Source: Bacteroidota bacterium (GTDB lineage Bacteria > Bacteroidota > Bacteroidia > Bacteroidales > GCA-2711565). From it: a stretch of 33,273 nucleotides of DNA. The position numbers were made by a program, and so were the translations under genes. The stretch is taken from NCBI GenBank assembly GCA_002711565.1, contig PARP01000030.1:1-33273 (forward strand), in the 5' to 3' direction. This document shows, piece after piece, positions 1 through 8,046 of this stretch (its first letter is position 1; every line of letters starts with the position of its first letter). The notes under the pieces were generated by a model. The model was not told where the DNA came from. It saw only the letters and a program-made list of their open reading frames with translations, and made no database searches.

Positions 1-89
1 TTCGCTATTCGCTATTCGCTATTCGCTATTCGCTATTCGCTATTCGCTATTCGCTATTCGCTATTCGCTATTCGCTATTCGCTATTCGC
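1..89. repeat. TTCGCTA heptanucleotide tandem array
   Basis: Twelve perfect copies of the 7-bp unit TTCGCTA followed by a partial TTCGC. The array runs off the left edge, so its true length is unknown. It has no open frame of interest and no flanking gene within the window except comM, whose 3' end is about 330 bp away. Perfect short-unit arrays of this kind usually vary in copy number between strains. Confidence 0.95.
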
Positions 90-185
90 AAAGCGCATCC
101 TTCAGAAGCTAAACATAAACTAATAAAGACGGATGTTTTAAATCGCTACATTGTTAAAACGCAATTCAAAATTTAGTACTCATTG

Positions 186-232
186 CTTGATTTTCTTTTT
201 GTTCTTTTCTTGATAAAAGAACCAAAATCAAG
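186..232. repeat. Imperfect inverted repeat (bulged hairpin)
   Basis: The left arm 186-208 begins CTTGATTTT and ends TTCTTTT. The right arm 215-232 is AAAAGAACCAAAATCAAG, whose complement gives CTTGATTTT and TTCTTTT with a short bulge between. The loop is 209-214. There is no T-run directly after either arm, so a simple intrinsic terminator is unlikely. Confidence 0.6.
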
Positions 233-263
233 GCTTGAAAAAAATCATTCCCTGCCTTTTCAC

Positions 264-327
264 AAAACCTAAGTGCGGCCGGGTGATCTTCGAATAAATT
301 CTCAGCTTCCCGGTCTTACTAAGGTTT
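264..327. repeat. Imperfect long inverted repeat
   Basis: The left arm 264-283 (AAAACCTAAGTGCGGCCGGG) pairs imperfectly with the right arm 309-327 (CCCGGTCTTACTAAGGTTT). The ends (AAACCT with AGGTTT) and the inner CCGGG block match, and the middle is mismatched. It is the most GC-rich spot in this intergenic region. Confidence 0.5.
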
Positions 328-386
328 CGTTTTAAGTTAGAGAATTTTTTTTAAATGCCTGTCCTGATAAATCTTAAGACCTTTTA

Positions 387-414
387 ATTCGTAATTTGAA
401 ATTCGTAATTCTTA
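387..414. repeat. Degenerate heptad array next to the comM stop
   Basis: Four consecutive 7-mers read ATTCGTA, ATTTGAA, ATTCGTA, ATTCTTA. The array ends 6 bp from the comM stop codon. Its unit is related to the ATTCGCT phase of the array at 1-89 and to the ATTACRG units near 20.3 kb. Confidence 0.6.
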
Positions 415-420
415 ATTAAT

Positions 421-1959
421 TCAGTTTCCCCAATTCTCTCTATCCAAACTCCGATAATGGATGGCTTCCGCTAGGTGATCATTTTGGATGTTCTCCGATT
501 CATCCAAGTCGGCGATCGTTCTGGAAACTTTCAGGATTCTGTCGTAGGCCCTAGCAGATAAGTTTAACTTTTCGATCGCATTTTTTAATAGTTCCTGTCC
601 GGCTTCATCCAAGTTGCAATATTGATGTATCAGTTTTGAATTGATCAATGCATTGCAATGAACTTTTGGATGCTCCTTAAACCTCTGCTCCTGTATGATA
701 CGTGCTTTGATCACTCGCTCTCTAATTTTATTGCTCTTTTCTGAGTCAGTACGTTTCGAAAGCTCCCTGATCGGAACGGGCACTACTTCTACATGAATAT
801 CTATCCGATCCAATAAAGGTCCGGAGATCTTATTCAGGTATTTTTGAACATGGACTGGGCCGCAAACACATTCCTGTTCAGGATGATTATAATAACCGCA
901 AGGGCAGGGGTTCATAGCCGCGATCAGCATGAAATTGGCAGGGTATTCAACCGAAACTCTGGCTCTCGAGATGGTCACGATCCGGTCTTCCATGGGTTGC
1001 CTCATAACTTCTAGGACTGTACGCTTAAATTCAGGTAGTTCATCTAGAAAGAGTACTCCGTTTTGTGCTAATGTGATCTCACCGGGTTGAGGGAATGTTC
1101 CACCTCCAACCAATCCGGCATCACTGATGGTATGATGTGGAGATCTGAACGGCCGAACCGTTACCAGTCCGGAATTTCTATCCAGCTTTCCAGCTACTGA
1201 ATGGATCTTCGTGGTTTCTAATGCTTCATGCAGACTTAAAGGTGGTAAAATCGAGGGCATCCGCTTGGCAAGCATGGTCTTTCCTGATCCGGGTGGCCCA
1301 ATTAGAATTGCGTTATGACCACCTGCTGCCGCAATTTCCAATGCTCGCTTAATATTCTCTTGTCCTTTTACTTCAGCAAAATCAAACTCATATTCATTTA
1401 GATTACTGAAGAAGTCTGCTCGTGTATCAAGCTTAGTCGGTTCGATGATCAAGTCTTCGTTAAAGAAATCTACAACTTCCTTTATGTGAGTCACACCTAT
1501 TACGTCTATATTGTCAACGATTGCAGCTTCTTTTGCATTTTCCTGAGGTAAAACAAAACCTTTAAACCCATTTTCACGTGCTGAGATAGCTATGGGTAAA
1601 GCTCCTTTGATCGGATTTACATTTCCATCCAGTGAAAGTTCTCCCATGATCAGGTATTTGTCGATCTGATCTGAATTAATCTGATCTGCTGCGGCTAAAA
1701 TTCCGGTTGCAATCGTAAGATCATAAGCCGAACCTTCCTTGCGAATATCAGCTGGTGCCATATTGATCACGATCCGTTTACCGGGATAATGATAATCATT
1801 GCTGGTAATTGCTGCATGGATGCGATGATGACTCTCTTTAACGGCACTGTCGGGGAGCCCGACCATAAAGAAATTAACACCTTTTCCCAAACTTACTTCC
1901 ACAGTAATGGTGATCGCATCAATGCCGGTAATGGCACTTCCAAAAGTTCTGACAAGCAT
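421..1959 (-). CDS. comM: YifB/ComM-family Mg-chelatase-like AAA+ ATPase
   Basis: A 512-residue protein, full length for the family. An N-terminal Lon-like ChlI domain occupies about residues 1-170, followed by an AAA+ Mg-chelatase domain with Walker A GPPGSGKT at 221-228 and Walker B VLFLDELPEF further on. A cysteine cluster (NPCPCGYYNH, then CVCGP) follows, as is usual here. Characterised ComM is a hexameric helicase that promotes branch migration during natural transformation; the role in this organism is inferred. It is one of only two frames in the window that end in TGA. It lies downstream of gldB on the same strand with a 59-bp gap. Confidence 0.93.
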   Translation of the reverse strand: MLVRTFGSAITGIDAITITVEVSLGKGVNFFMVGLPDSAVKESHHRIHAAITSNDYHYPGKRIVINMAPADIRKEGSAYDLTIATGILAAADQINSDQIDKYLIMGELSLDGNVNPIKGALPIAISARENGFKGFVLPQENAKEAAIVDNIDVIGVTHIKEVVDFFNEDLIIEPTKLDTRADFFSNLNEYEFDFAEVKGQENIKRALEIAAAGGHNAILIGPPGSGKTMLAKRMPSILPPLSLHEALETTKIHSVAGKLDRNSGLVTVRPFRSPHHTISDAGLVGGGTFPQPGEITLAQNGVLFLDELPEFKRTVLEVMRQPMEDRIVTISRARVSVEYPANFMLIAAMNPCPCGYYNHPEQECVCGPVHVQKYLNKISGPLLDRIDIHVEVVPVPIRELSKRTDSEKSNKIRERVIKARIIQEQRFKEHPKVHCNALINSKLIHQYCNLDEAGQELLKNAIEKLNLSARAYDRILKVSRTIADLDESENIQNDHLAEAIHYRSLDRENWGN

Positions 1960-2028
1960 AACAAATAGTTTATACTTCTTAATTCCGGAAAAGTGAAAAC
2001 GTCCGCCTGTTTGTGAGAAAAAAAGGAA

Positions 2029-3021
2029 TTATTTTCCTGGCTTATATCCTGATTCTTTCAGTATCTTTTGAGCATCTTTTTCATAGAAGAGATCTTCAAG
2101 GCTCAATTCAGGATTTTTGTTCATATATGACTTAATGATCTTCCATCCGATCCAGCTCCCTAAATTTGCAGGTGCCTCGCGGGAAATGGATTGAGTGAAT
2201 GGGCCATCCGTTACGAATTTCCTGATCTTTTCATAATCTCCTGAAAACAAAAGCTCCTGATCAATGAACATTCTCCAGATATTGGATTCATTTTGAACAG
2301 ACCACTGAAGTTGCTCTGGTGTAAATCCAATTAATAAGTGTTTTTCATGTGTTGGAAGCATAGCTTCTTTAAAATACAGCACCTTACCATTTTGAATCAT
2401 CTCACTCAACATGTCTTTTTGAGCTACAAAAGGAATATGTTGCAATGCGAGTTCATGCATACAATCCGGAACGATGAATTGCTGATCCATTCTGGAGATC
2501 TTATATTGAGGTAATCCCATTTGAGTATAATCATAAGAATCACCTAAATAGAGATCCAAACCAATGATCATTGCATCACCCGAATACATAATGCTTTGCT
2601 CGAATTGTAAACCGGAAATATATGAATAGATTGAAGGGATCTGTGCTTGAGGGAAATAGTATTTGTAATGTTTAAATGCATCTGAAAGTGCTTCTTCAAG
2701 ACTCACTAGATCAGCATATTTAGCTTGAGTTATTTCGTTAAGTTCTGCCAAAAATGGGTCATAAATAAAAGATCTGATCTGCTTCAAATTTGCAGGATCA
2801 GCATCTATTCCTCCTAGGAAGAGTGGATATTCTTTGGATAGTTTAATGATTCCTGATTCAAAATCATTACTGGCGATCTTAAAAAGCTTTTCTCCATAAT
2901 TATCGATCTTTATCTTGAGTTGAGGTAGTTTTTCAGAATCAATAATTAATCTGTCGTTCTGATTACTTCCGCAAGCAGTGATCAATAGGATAAAAAGGAA
3001 AAAGAAAGATTTCTTAAACAT
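2029..3021 (-). CDS. gldB: Gliding motility lipoprotein GldB
   Basis: I start this at the second methionine, MFKKSFFF, because that gives a clean lipoprotein signal: hydrophobic core, then lipobox ITAC with Cys 17. The longer frame beginning at 3051 would start inside a terminator hairpin. The mature part has GldB-family features: a YLGDSYDY stretch, an aromatic central region and a C-terminal PANLGSWIGWKIIKSYM block. GldB is an envelope lipoprotein required for gliding in Flavobacterium. gldB near nadE recalls the arrangement in gliding flavobacteria, but gldC is not present next to it here. The start is only 11 bp past an intrinsic terminator belonging to the upstream barrel gene. Confidence 0.88.
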   Translation of the reverse strand: MFKKSFFFLFILLITACGSNQNDRLIIDSEKLPQLKIKIDNYGEKLFKIASNDFESGIIKLSKEYPLFLGGIDADPANLKQIRSFIYDPFLAELNEITQAKYADLVSLEEALSDAFKHYKYYFPQAQIPSIYSYISGLQFEQSIMYSGDAMIIGLDLYLGDSYDYTQMGLPQYKISRMDQQFIVPDCMHELALQHIPFVAQKDMLSEMIQNGKVLYFKEAMLPTHEKHLLIGFTPEQLQWSVQNESNIWRMFIDQELLFSGDYEKIRKFVTDGPFTQSISREAPANLGSWIGWKIIKSYMNKNPELSLEDLFYEKDAQKILKESGYKPGK

Positions 3022-3032
3022 AAAATAAAGGT

Positions 3033-3061
3033 AAAAAAAATGCTGACTCAAGGAGCCAGCA
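3033..3061 (-). terminator. Intrinsic terminator after the PorT-like gene, abutting gldB
   Basis: The hairpin 3041-3061 has arms TGCTGACTC and GAGCCAGCA with one mismatch and a 3-nt loop. On the minus strand an eight-T run (A-run 3033-3040) follows it. It lies 22 bp after the PorT-like stop and 11 bp before the gldB start, so it could act as an attenuator for gldB. Confidence 0.75.
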
Positions 3062-3082
3062 ATTAAAAAGTGTCAATTCTTT

Positions 3083-3706
3083 TTAGAATATCTTATATCC
3101 AATGGAAACATTAAATCCACTGGTTTTGGAATCAAATGTCGTAGGTGTGCTTCCAACATCAACCGTTTGTCCGATCACTTTATTCAATCCTATATTATAT
3201 CTAATGTCAACAGTAACTCCCAAGACATCTATTCCGGCGCCAACCTGAAAACTCCAGATCATATCTTCCAGATGTGCTTCAGTGATAGGGTTTACTAAGT
3301 TTGTAATACTATTATCAATGGTTTTTTCTTGCACAATTGATGCGGTTGGTCCGCCAAACACTCTGAAATTAACCATTTTAAGGTCAATTAATCGTGCACC
3401 GATAATCAATGGGATTTGTACGGTTTTTAAATTCACTTCTTGTTTGAAAGGAGACAGACTACTGTTCAAAGGTGTTTGGAAAATACTTCCTTGCGTAAGC
3501 CAATTTACCTCAGGCTGAACATAAATTTTCTTTCCGATGCGTAAGAAAATACCAAACTGAAAATTGTTTTTAAGGTCACTGTTTATATCTGTACGATCCA
3601 ATGATAATTTTGCAGTATTATAACCGATCTTCGGACCAAATGTTAATTGTGAAAAGGATGCTGTAGTGATCAATACTGCAGCAAATAAAAGGATTAACTT
3701 CTTCAT
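3083..3706 (-). CDS. PorT-like outer-membrane beta-barrel protein
   Basis: A 207-residue protein with a Sec signal peptide (MKKLILLFAAVLITTASFSQ, cleavage probably after SFSQ). Alternating hydrophobic strands follow and the C-terminus is aromatic (GYKIF), typical of small outer-membrane barrels of the OMP_b-brl_2 type. The LTFGPKIGYN start and VQIPLIIGARL strand match the PorT-family pattern. Many such proteins are annotated PorT without being the secretion component, so a role in type IX secretion is not established. It has its own well-formed promoter at 3749-3781. Confidence 0.8.
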   Translation of the reverse strand: MKKLILLFAAVLITTASFSQLTFGPKIGYNTAKLSLDRTDINSDLKNNFQFGIFLRIGKKIYVQPEVNWLTQGSIFQTPLNSSLSPFKQEVNLKTVQIPLIIGARLIDLKMVNFRVFGGPTASIVQEKTIDNSITNLVNPITEAHLEDMIWSFQVGAGIDVLGVTVDIRYNIGLNKVIGQTVDVGSTPTTFDSKTSGFNVSIGYKIF

Positions 3707-3748
3707 TATTGAATGATTCTAATTAGGTGTTCGTGTGTCTGTCAGCGG

Positions 3749-3781
3749 CAAAGATAGAAAGTATTTATGTAGGCTTCAAAA
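3749..3781 (-). promoter_or_regulatory. Bacteroidota-type promoter of the PorT-like gene
   Basis: On the minus strand TTTTG (3777-3781) is followed by a 20-bp spacer and TATCTTTG (3749-3756). This matches the phylum's -33 TTTG / -7 TAnnTTTG consensus and spacing. It lies about 43 bp upstream of the start codon and is the best promoter match in the window. Confidence 0.75.
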
Positions 3782-3865
3782 TAATTATTAACATTCATAA
3801 TTTAACATCTTTTGTTAGCGTTTAAATTCCTCCCTAAGTAATAGAAGTAATTTTACTAGAATCAT

Positions 3866-3873
3866 TAATTTTG
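3866..3873 (+). promoter_or_regulatory. Putative -7 element for the plus-strand barrel gene
   Basis: TAATTTTG matches TAnnTTTG exactly and lies 18 bp before the ATG at 3892. No clear -33 TTG is present at the usual distance. Confidence 0.5.
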
Positions 3874-3891
3874 CAATAATTATATCAAATT

Positions 3892-4569
3892 ATGAAAAAG
3901 TCGATCATTTTAATAGCCCTCGTTTCTTTATTTATTATTAATGGTGCGAAAGCACAGGAAAAACCGTTTGTTTTTGGTGTGCGCATTGCCCCGAGTATCG
4001 GATGGATGAAACCTGATCATACTTCATATCAGAATCAAGGATCTGATGTAGGTTTCAGCTGGGGCTTTATGGCCGAATTCCATTTGATGGAGAATTATGC
4101 AGTGAATTCAGGTTTCAATATCTCATATCTGAACTCAACGCTTGAGTATCCTGATACCAGAGATGGTGAGGATGGTACTTTAAATCGTGGATATCGCTTA
4201 AAATATGTTGAGATTCCTTTAACTCTAAAAATGAGAACCAATGATTTCAATGGTATTTCTTATTTTGGTTTAGTTGGTTTCGGTGCAGGTTTTAAGTTGT
4301 CTGCAAAAGCAAAGGATAAGTATACAAACTCACTTGGTCAGGTTAACGAAGAGTTGGATATCAGCGATGATATTAAAGCCATGAGAGTTTCCATGATCCT
4401 GGGTGTAGGTATGGAATATGCAGCAGGGGGCGATACCAAAGTATTAGGTGGTATCAACTTTAATAATGGCATTAATGATATTCTAAAAGGACAAAACACA
4501 ACTACAACAACCATTAATCATAAAGCAATCAATAACTTTTTCGAGCTTTATGTAGCCGTACTGTTCTAA
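3892..4569 (+). CDS. PorT-family outer-membrane beta-barrel protein
   Basis: A 225-residue protein with a signal peptide ending in NGAKAQ (about residue 22). Amphipathic beta strands follow, and the C-terminal strand ends in FFELYVAVLF with an aromatic terminal residue, as expected for barrel insertion. A GVRIAPSIGWMKP opening and YVEIPLTLKMRT strand match the PorT-like barrel family. It is divergent from the other barrel gene at 3083 and 18 bp upstream of nadE, with which it probably shares a transcript. The substrate and function are unknown. Confidence 0.8.
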   Translation: MKKSIILIALVSLFIINGAKAQEKPFVFGVRIAPSIGWMKPDHTSYQNQGSDVGFSWGFMAEFHLMENYAVNSGFNISYLNSTLEYPDTRDGEDGTLNRGYRLKYVEIPLTLKMRTNDFNGISYFGLVGFGAGFKLSAKAKDKYTNSLGQVNEELDISDDIKAMRVSMILGVGMEYAAGGDTKVLGGINFNNGINDILKGQNTTTTTINHKAINNFFELYVAVLF

Positions 4570-4572
4570 ATT

Positions 4573-4580
4573 AAGGAGGA
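4573..4580 (+). promoter_or_regulatory. Strong Shine-Dalgarno before GTG-started nadE
   Basis: AAGGAGGA sits 7 bp before the GTG at 4588. Strong ribosome-binding sites are uncommon in this phylum, and this one decides the GTG start. Confidence 0.7.
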
Positions 4581-4587
4581 AAACATC

Positions 4588-6219
4588 GTGAGAATTGCAT
4601 TAGCACAGATCAATTATCATATTGGGAATTTTAGTTCTAACATTCAAAAGGTCAAGGATACAATTCAAAAAGCCAAGACCGAAAATGCAGATTTGGTTGT
4701 ATTTTCAGAATTAGCTGTGTCTGGCTATCCACCAAGAGATTTTCTGGAATTTGATGATTTCATAGATCAGTGTTATGATGCATTGAATGAGATCGCTAAA
4801 GATACTGATGGAATTGGAATCATCATCGGTTGTCCGACCAGAAATGATGCCGAGAAAGGGAAACCTTTATTCAATTCAGGAGTTTTTATTGCTGATGGGA
4901 AAATCGTTTCCATGCACCATAAAGCACTCTTACCGAATTACGATATTTTTGATGAGTACAGATATTTTGAGCCTAATAAGAAATTTGAGATCATCAATTT
5001 CAGAGGAAAGAAGATCGCATTAACGATCTGTGAAGACCTATGGAATGTTGGAAATGATCCTTTATACACATTGAATCCAATGGATGAGCTAATGCAATAT
5101 GAACCTGATTTGATGGTCAATATTGCAGCTTCTCCATTCCATACTGAGCAGGCTAAGCAACGTAAGGAGATTTTGTTGGAGAATGTTCGCAAATATGAAC
5201 TGCCTCTTTTCTATGTTAATCATGTGGGAGCACAAACAGAATTACTTTTCGATGGAGGTTCTTTAGTTCTTAATGCAGAAGCCGAGATCTGCAATGAGTT
5301 AAACTATTTTGAAGAGGATTTTAAAGTCATTGATACCAATGATCTGCAATGTAATTCTGCTGAGTTAAAGGAGTTTTCAAAAATGGAATTGATCCATGAT
5401 GCTTTAGTGATGGGTGTTAGAAATTATTTCCAGAAATTGGGTTTCAAAAAGGCAATATTAGGACTGTCAGGAGGTATTGATTCTGCTGTAACTGCCGTAA
5501 TTGCCGCTAGAGCCTTAGGTGCTGAAAATGTTCGAGCTATACTTTTACCTTCTGAATATTCTTCAGATCATTCGATTAAAGATGCCGAAGATCTTGCAAA
5601 GAATTTGGGATGTGAATACGATATTATTAGTATCAAAGATGCTTATCAAACGATGACCAATAATCTAGATCCTTACTTTAATGGACTTCCTTTTGATATT
5701 ACTGAAGAAAACATTCAGGCGCGTTTGAGAGGAGTTATCCTAATGGCATTATCTAATAAATTCGGATATATTTTATTGAATACTTCGAATAAAAGTGAAG
5801 CTGCGGTTGGTTACGGAACCCTTTATGGAGACATGAATGGAGGATTATCTGTAATTGGCGATGTTTATAAAATTGATGTGTTTGCATTAGCACGTTTTAT
5901 GAACAAGGATGGCGAAGTTGTTCCGGAAAATACGATCGTTAAACCACCTTCTGCAGAATTAAGACCAGATCAAAAAGATTCTGATTCATTACCTGATTAT
6001 GAGACTCTGGATGAGATCCTCTATCAATATATAGAACTAAGAAAAGGACCTAAGGATCTTATTAAAATGGGATTTGATGAAGCTCTTGTAAATCGAATTC
6101 TGAAACTGGTAAATACGAACGAATATAAGCGTTATCAAACGCCTCCGATCTTAAGAGTATCTTCTAAAGCATTCGGGATGGGACGAAGAATGCCAATTGT
6201 AGCAAGATACCTATCTTAG
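4588..6219 (+). CDS. nadE: Glutamine-dependent NAD+ synthetase
   Basis: A 543-residue two-domain enzyme that amidates nicotinic acid adenine dinucleotide to NAD+, taking ammonia from glutamine. The N-terminal nitrilase-type glutaminase carries the Glu-Lys-Cys triad at E41, K112 and C148 (in SELAVSGYP, HHKALLPN and TICEDLWN). The C-terminal ATP-pyrophosphatase domain has the P-loop LSGGIDS at 293-299. The GTG start is supported by the strong ribosome-binding site and by the family's usual MRIALAQIN beginning. It follows the barrel gene by 18 bp and is closed by the hairpin at 6233-6283. Confidence 0.96.
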   Translation: MRIALAQINYHIGNFSSNIQKVKDTIQKAKTENADLVVFSELAVSGYPPRDFLEFDDFIDQCYDALNEIAKDTDGIGIIIGCPTRNDAEKGKPLFNSGVFIADGKIVSMHHKALLPNYDIFDEYRYFEPNKKFEIINFRGKKIALTICEDLWNVGNDPLYTLNPMDELMQYEPDLMVNIAASPFHTEQAKQRKEILLENVRKYELPLFYVNHVGAQTELLFDGGSLVLNAEAEICNELNYFEEDFKVIDTNDLQCNSAELKEFSKMELIHDALVMGVRNYFQKLGFKKAILGLSGGIDSAVTAVIAARALGAENVRAILLPSEYSSDHSIKDAEDLAKNLGCEYDIISIKDAYQTMTNNLDPYFNGLPFDITEENIQARLRGVILMALSNKFGYILLNTSNKSEAAVGYGTLYGDMNGGLSVIGDVYKIDVFALARFMNKDGEVVPENTIVKPPSAELRPDQKDSDSLPDYETLDEILYQYIELRKGPKDLIKMGFDEALVNRILKLVNTNEYKRYQTPPILRVSSKAFGMGRRMPIVARYLS

Positions 6220-6232
6220 AAGCTGTTGGCCA

Positions 6233-6283
6233 TTAGCTGTTAGCTATTAGTATTCTTACCAATAGCTAATAGCAAATAGCTAA
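6233..6283. terminator. Heptad-built hairpin between convergent nadE and the NifU-like gene
   Basis: The left arm 6233-6250 (TTAGCTGTTAGCTATTAG) pairs with the right arm 6266-6283 (CTAATAGCAAATAGCTAA) at 16 of 18 positions around a 15-nt loop. Both arms are built from 7-bp TTAGCTR units. It lies 14 bp after the nadE stop and 5 bp before the NifU-like stop, so it could end transcription in both directions. There is no strong T-run, so efficiency is uncertain. Confidence 0.6.
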
Positions 6284-6287
6284 ATTC

Positions 6288-6536
6288 TTATAAATTAATT
6301 GCTTCTACTGATTTGATCTGTGGAATCGCTTTCTTAACAGCTGTTTCAACACCATTTTTCAATGTCATTGTGCTGTAAGGACATGATCCACATGCACCAG
6401 TAAGCTCTACATTAACTATGTAATCATCTGTGATTTCCACGAAATTGATATCACCACCATCTTGTTGAAGATAAGGTCTGATCTGGTCAATTACGTTCTC
6501 TACCTTTTTGATTAATTCTGTCTTGTTCTCACTCAT
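6288..6536 (-). CDS. NifU C-terminal-domain Fe-S scaffold protein
   Basis: An 82-residue NifU-like domain protein with the cluster-binding CxxC at C49 and C52 (GACGSCPYST). The DGGDINFVE block is typical of Nfu proteins. Such proteins hold and hand over Fe-S clusters. It lies 54 bp downstream of mrp, another Fe-S carrier gene, on the same strand, which supports a joint role in cluster assembly or delivery. Confidence 0.92.
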   Translation of the reverse strand: MSENKTELIKKVENVIDQIRPYLQQDGGDINFVEITDDYIVNVELTGACGSCPYSTMTLKNGVETAVKKAIPQIKSVEAINL

Positions 6537-6567
6537 CGTATTGGGTATTAGATTTTTTTAAAGAATG

Positions 6568-6575
6568 CAAATGTA
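6568..6575 (-). promoter_or_regulatory. Possible -7 element for the NifU-like gene
   Basis: On the minus strand this reads TACATTTG, an exact TAnnTTTG match in the short gap after mrp, 31 bp before the NifU-like start. No -33 partner is visible. Confidence 0.35.
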
Positions 6576-6590
6576 TAAAATTATCTTTAT

Positions 6591-7655
6591 TTAGTTTGAT
6601 TTAAAGTTGCTTAAAAATCGTGTTTGCTTCACGATTCCATCCGCTAGCTTCTCGAAGGCTTTCGTTACAGGTTCTTCTTCAGATAATGCAATTGGATTGC
6701 CACAATCTCCAGATTCTGCGATTCCTGCTACCATAGGGATCTTCCCTAAGAAAGGTACTTTTAGCTCCTGTGCAAACTCTTCAGTTCTCCCTTTTCCGAA
6801 AATATAATATTTATTATCCGGTAATTCGGCTGGTGTGAAGTATGACATATTCTCGATAACACCTAAGATCGGGATATTCGTTTTCTCATGACTGAACATT
6901 GTTACAGCCTTCTTAACATCAGCAATCGCCACTTCTTGTGGAGTTGTAACTACAATTGCGCCTGTAATATTATAGGATTGCGATAATGTAAGATGAATAT
7001 CTCCTGTTCCCGGAGGAAGATCTAAGATCATGAAGTCGATATCCTCCCAAACAGCATCATTAAATAATTGATTTAATGCACTTGAAGCCATAGGACCTCT
7101 CCATACCAATGCTTGTTCAGGATCTACAAAGAAACCGATCGATAATAGTTTCAATCCATGCTTTTCAATAGGAAGCACTTTCGTCTTTCCATTAACTTCA
7201 GTTGCCAATGGTCTTTCTTTTTCCAATCCAAACATGATCGGAACCGAAGGGCCATAAATATCGGCATCCAATAATGCAACTTTATGTCCTTTCTTCGCAA
7301 GGGCAGTTGCTAAATTTGCTGCAACAGTAGATTTCCCTACTCCGCCTTTACCTGAAGCAACTGCTATAATATGTTTAACTCCTGCTAATGCATCCTGAAT
7401 TTCATCTTCAGCAGCAACAGGATTTACACTCACTTGAATGTCGTTTCCAAACTCCTTCTTTAAAGTTGAACTACAACTTTCTATCACCATCTTAATTCCC
7501 GGGTCATTTAGATTCGGGAAGCGTATATCAAATGCAATATTGTTATCGTCAGATTTAAAATTCTGAACCATTCCTAACGCAATGATATTCTCCCTTTTAG
7601 GGAAATAGATCACATCTTTCAAAGCCTCGTAAGCTTTCTCTTTCGACAAACTCAT
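6591..7655 (-). CDS. mrp: Mrp/NBP35-type P-loop Fe-S carrier ATPase
   Basis: A 354-residue protein with an N-terminal MIP18/DUF59-like domain (about 1-85) and a deviant Walker A SGKGGVGKST at 101-110 in the ParA/MinD-type domain. Other conserved blocks are DADIYGPSVP and DLPPGTGD. The family transfers Fe-S clusters to apoproteins. Many ApbC/Mrp proteins have a CxxC just after IENMSYF; here that position reads TPAEL, so the usual cysteine pair for a bridging cluster is absent there. It is followed by the NifU-like gene and preceded 58 bp upstream by the MGMT-like gene. Confidence 0.93.
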   Translation of the reverse strand: MSLSKEKAYEALKDVIYFPKRENIIALGMVQNFKSDDNNIAFDIRFPNLNDPGIKMVIESCSSTLKKEFGNDIQVSVNPVAAEDEIQDALAGVKHIIAVASGKGGVGKSTVAANLATALAKKGHKVALLDADIYGPSVPIMFGLEKERPLATEVNGKTKVLPIEKHGLKLLSIGFFVDPEQALVWRGPMASSALNQLFNDAVWEDIDFMILDLPPGTGDIHLTLSQSYNITGAIVVTTPQEVAIADVKKAVTMFSHEKTNIPILGVIENMSYFTPAELPDNKYYIFGKGRTEEFAQELKVPFLGKIPMVAGIAESGDCGNPIALSEEEPVTKAFEKLADGIVKQTRFLSNFKSN

Positions 7656-7693
7656 TCTATTTTAATTTAGATTTGATAAAATTAGTAAAAATT

Positions 7694-7716
7694 CAAGAAA
7701 TAAGGGCTATTTCTTA
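7694..7716 (-). terminator. Possible terminator overlapping the MGMT-like stop
   Basis: An 8-bp perfect stem (AAGAAATA 7695-7702 with TATTTCTT 7708-7715) with a 5-nt loop overlaps the stop codon. On the minus strand GAATTTTT follows. The stem is A/T-rich, so it is weak. Confidence 0.35.
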
Positions 7717-8046
7717 TAATTCTTTTGCAGGATCCCAGAAGAATTTTTCAAAGTTTTGGATCTGGTCATTGAAAATGGTAAGACCTTCATTTTCAAGAAG
7801 TCTTTGCATGATATCCGGATGTCCGAAATGACTTTTACCACTTAGCATTCCTAGTCGGTTAACAACTCGGTGTGCAGGAATATTCTTTTCGCTGCTATGG
7901 CAAGCATTCATTGCCCATCCTACCATTCGTGCTGCTCCACCCGAACCAAGATATTTTGCGATGGCTCCATAAGAAGTTACTCTTCCGTGAGGAATAAGTT
8001 CTACAACATCGTAAACCGATTCAAAGAAGCCTTTGTTCTTATCCAT
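7714..8046 (-). CDS. MGMT-like alkyltransferase-like protein without the active cysteine
   Basis: A 110-residue protein containing only the DNA-binding domain of O6-alkylguanine-DNA alkyltransferase, with IPHGRVTSYGAIAKYLG and the helix region GGAARMVGWAMN. The catalytic PCHRV motif reads PAHRV, with Ala 58 in place of cysteine. It therefore cannot accept an alkyl group and belongs with the alkyltransferase-like proteins, which in characterised members bind alkylated guanine and recruit nucleotide excision repair. The start overlaps the end of trmB by 8 bp, implying co-translation. Confidence 0.85.
   Translation of the reverse strand: MDKNKGFFESVYDVVELIPHGRVTSYGAIAKYLGSGGAARMVGWAMNACHSSEKNIPAHRVVNRLGMLSGKSHFGHPDIMQRLLENEGLTIFNDQIQNFEKFFWDPAKEL

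Larger units (their letters stand above)
90..420. other. Non-coding stretch downstream of comM
   Basis: No convincing coding frame. It contains an imperfect hairpin at 186-232, a second imperfect inverted repeat at 264-327, a T-run near 345-352, and a degenerate heptad array at 387-414. Neither hairpin looks like a simple terminator: both are long, bulged and separated by about 30 bp. This may be a dispersed intergenic repeat or a structured RNA; I cannot assign it. Confidence 0.6.

Noticed and set aside
1-89. CRISPR array
   Set aside because: The unit is a 7-bp perfect tandem with no spacers and no cas genes.
2029-3051. Longer gldB start 10 codons upstream
   Set aside because: It would begin inside a terminator hairpin and would put extra residues ahead of a clean lipoprotein signal.
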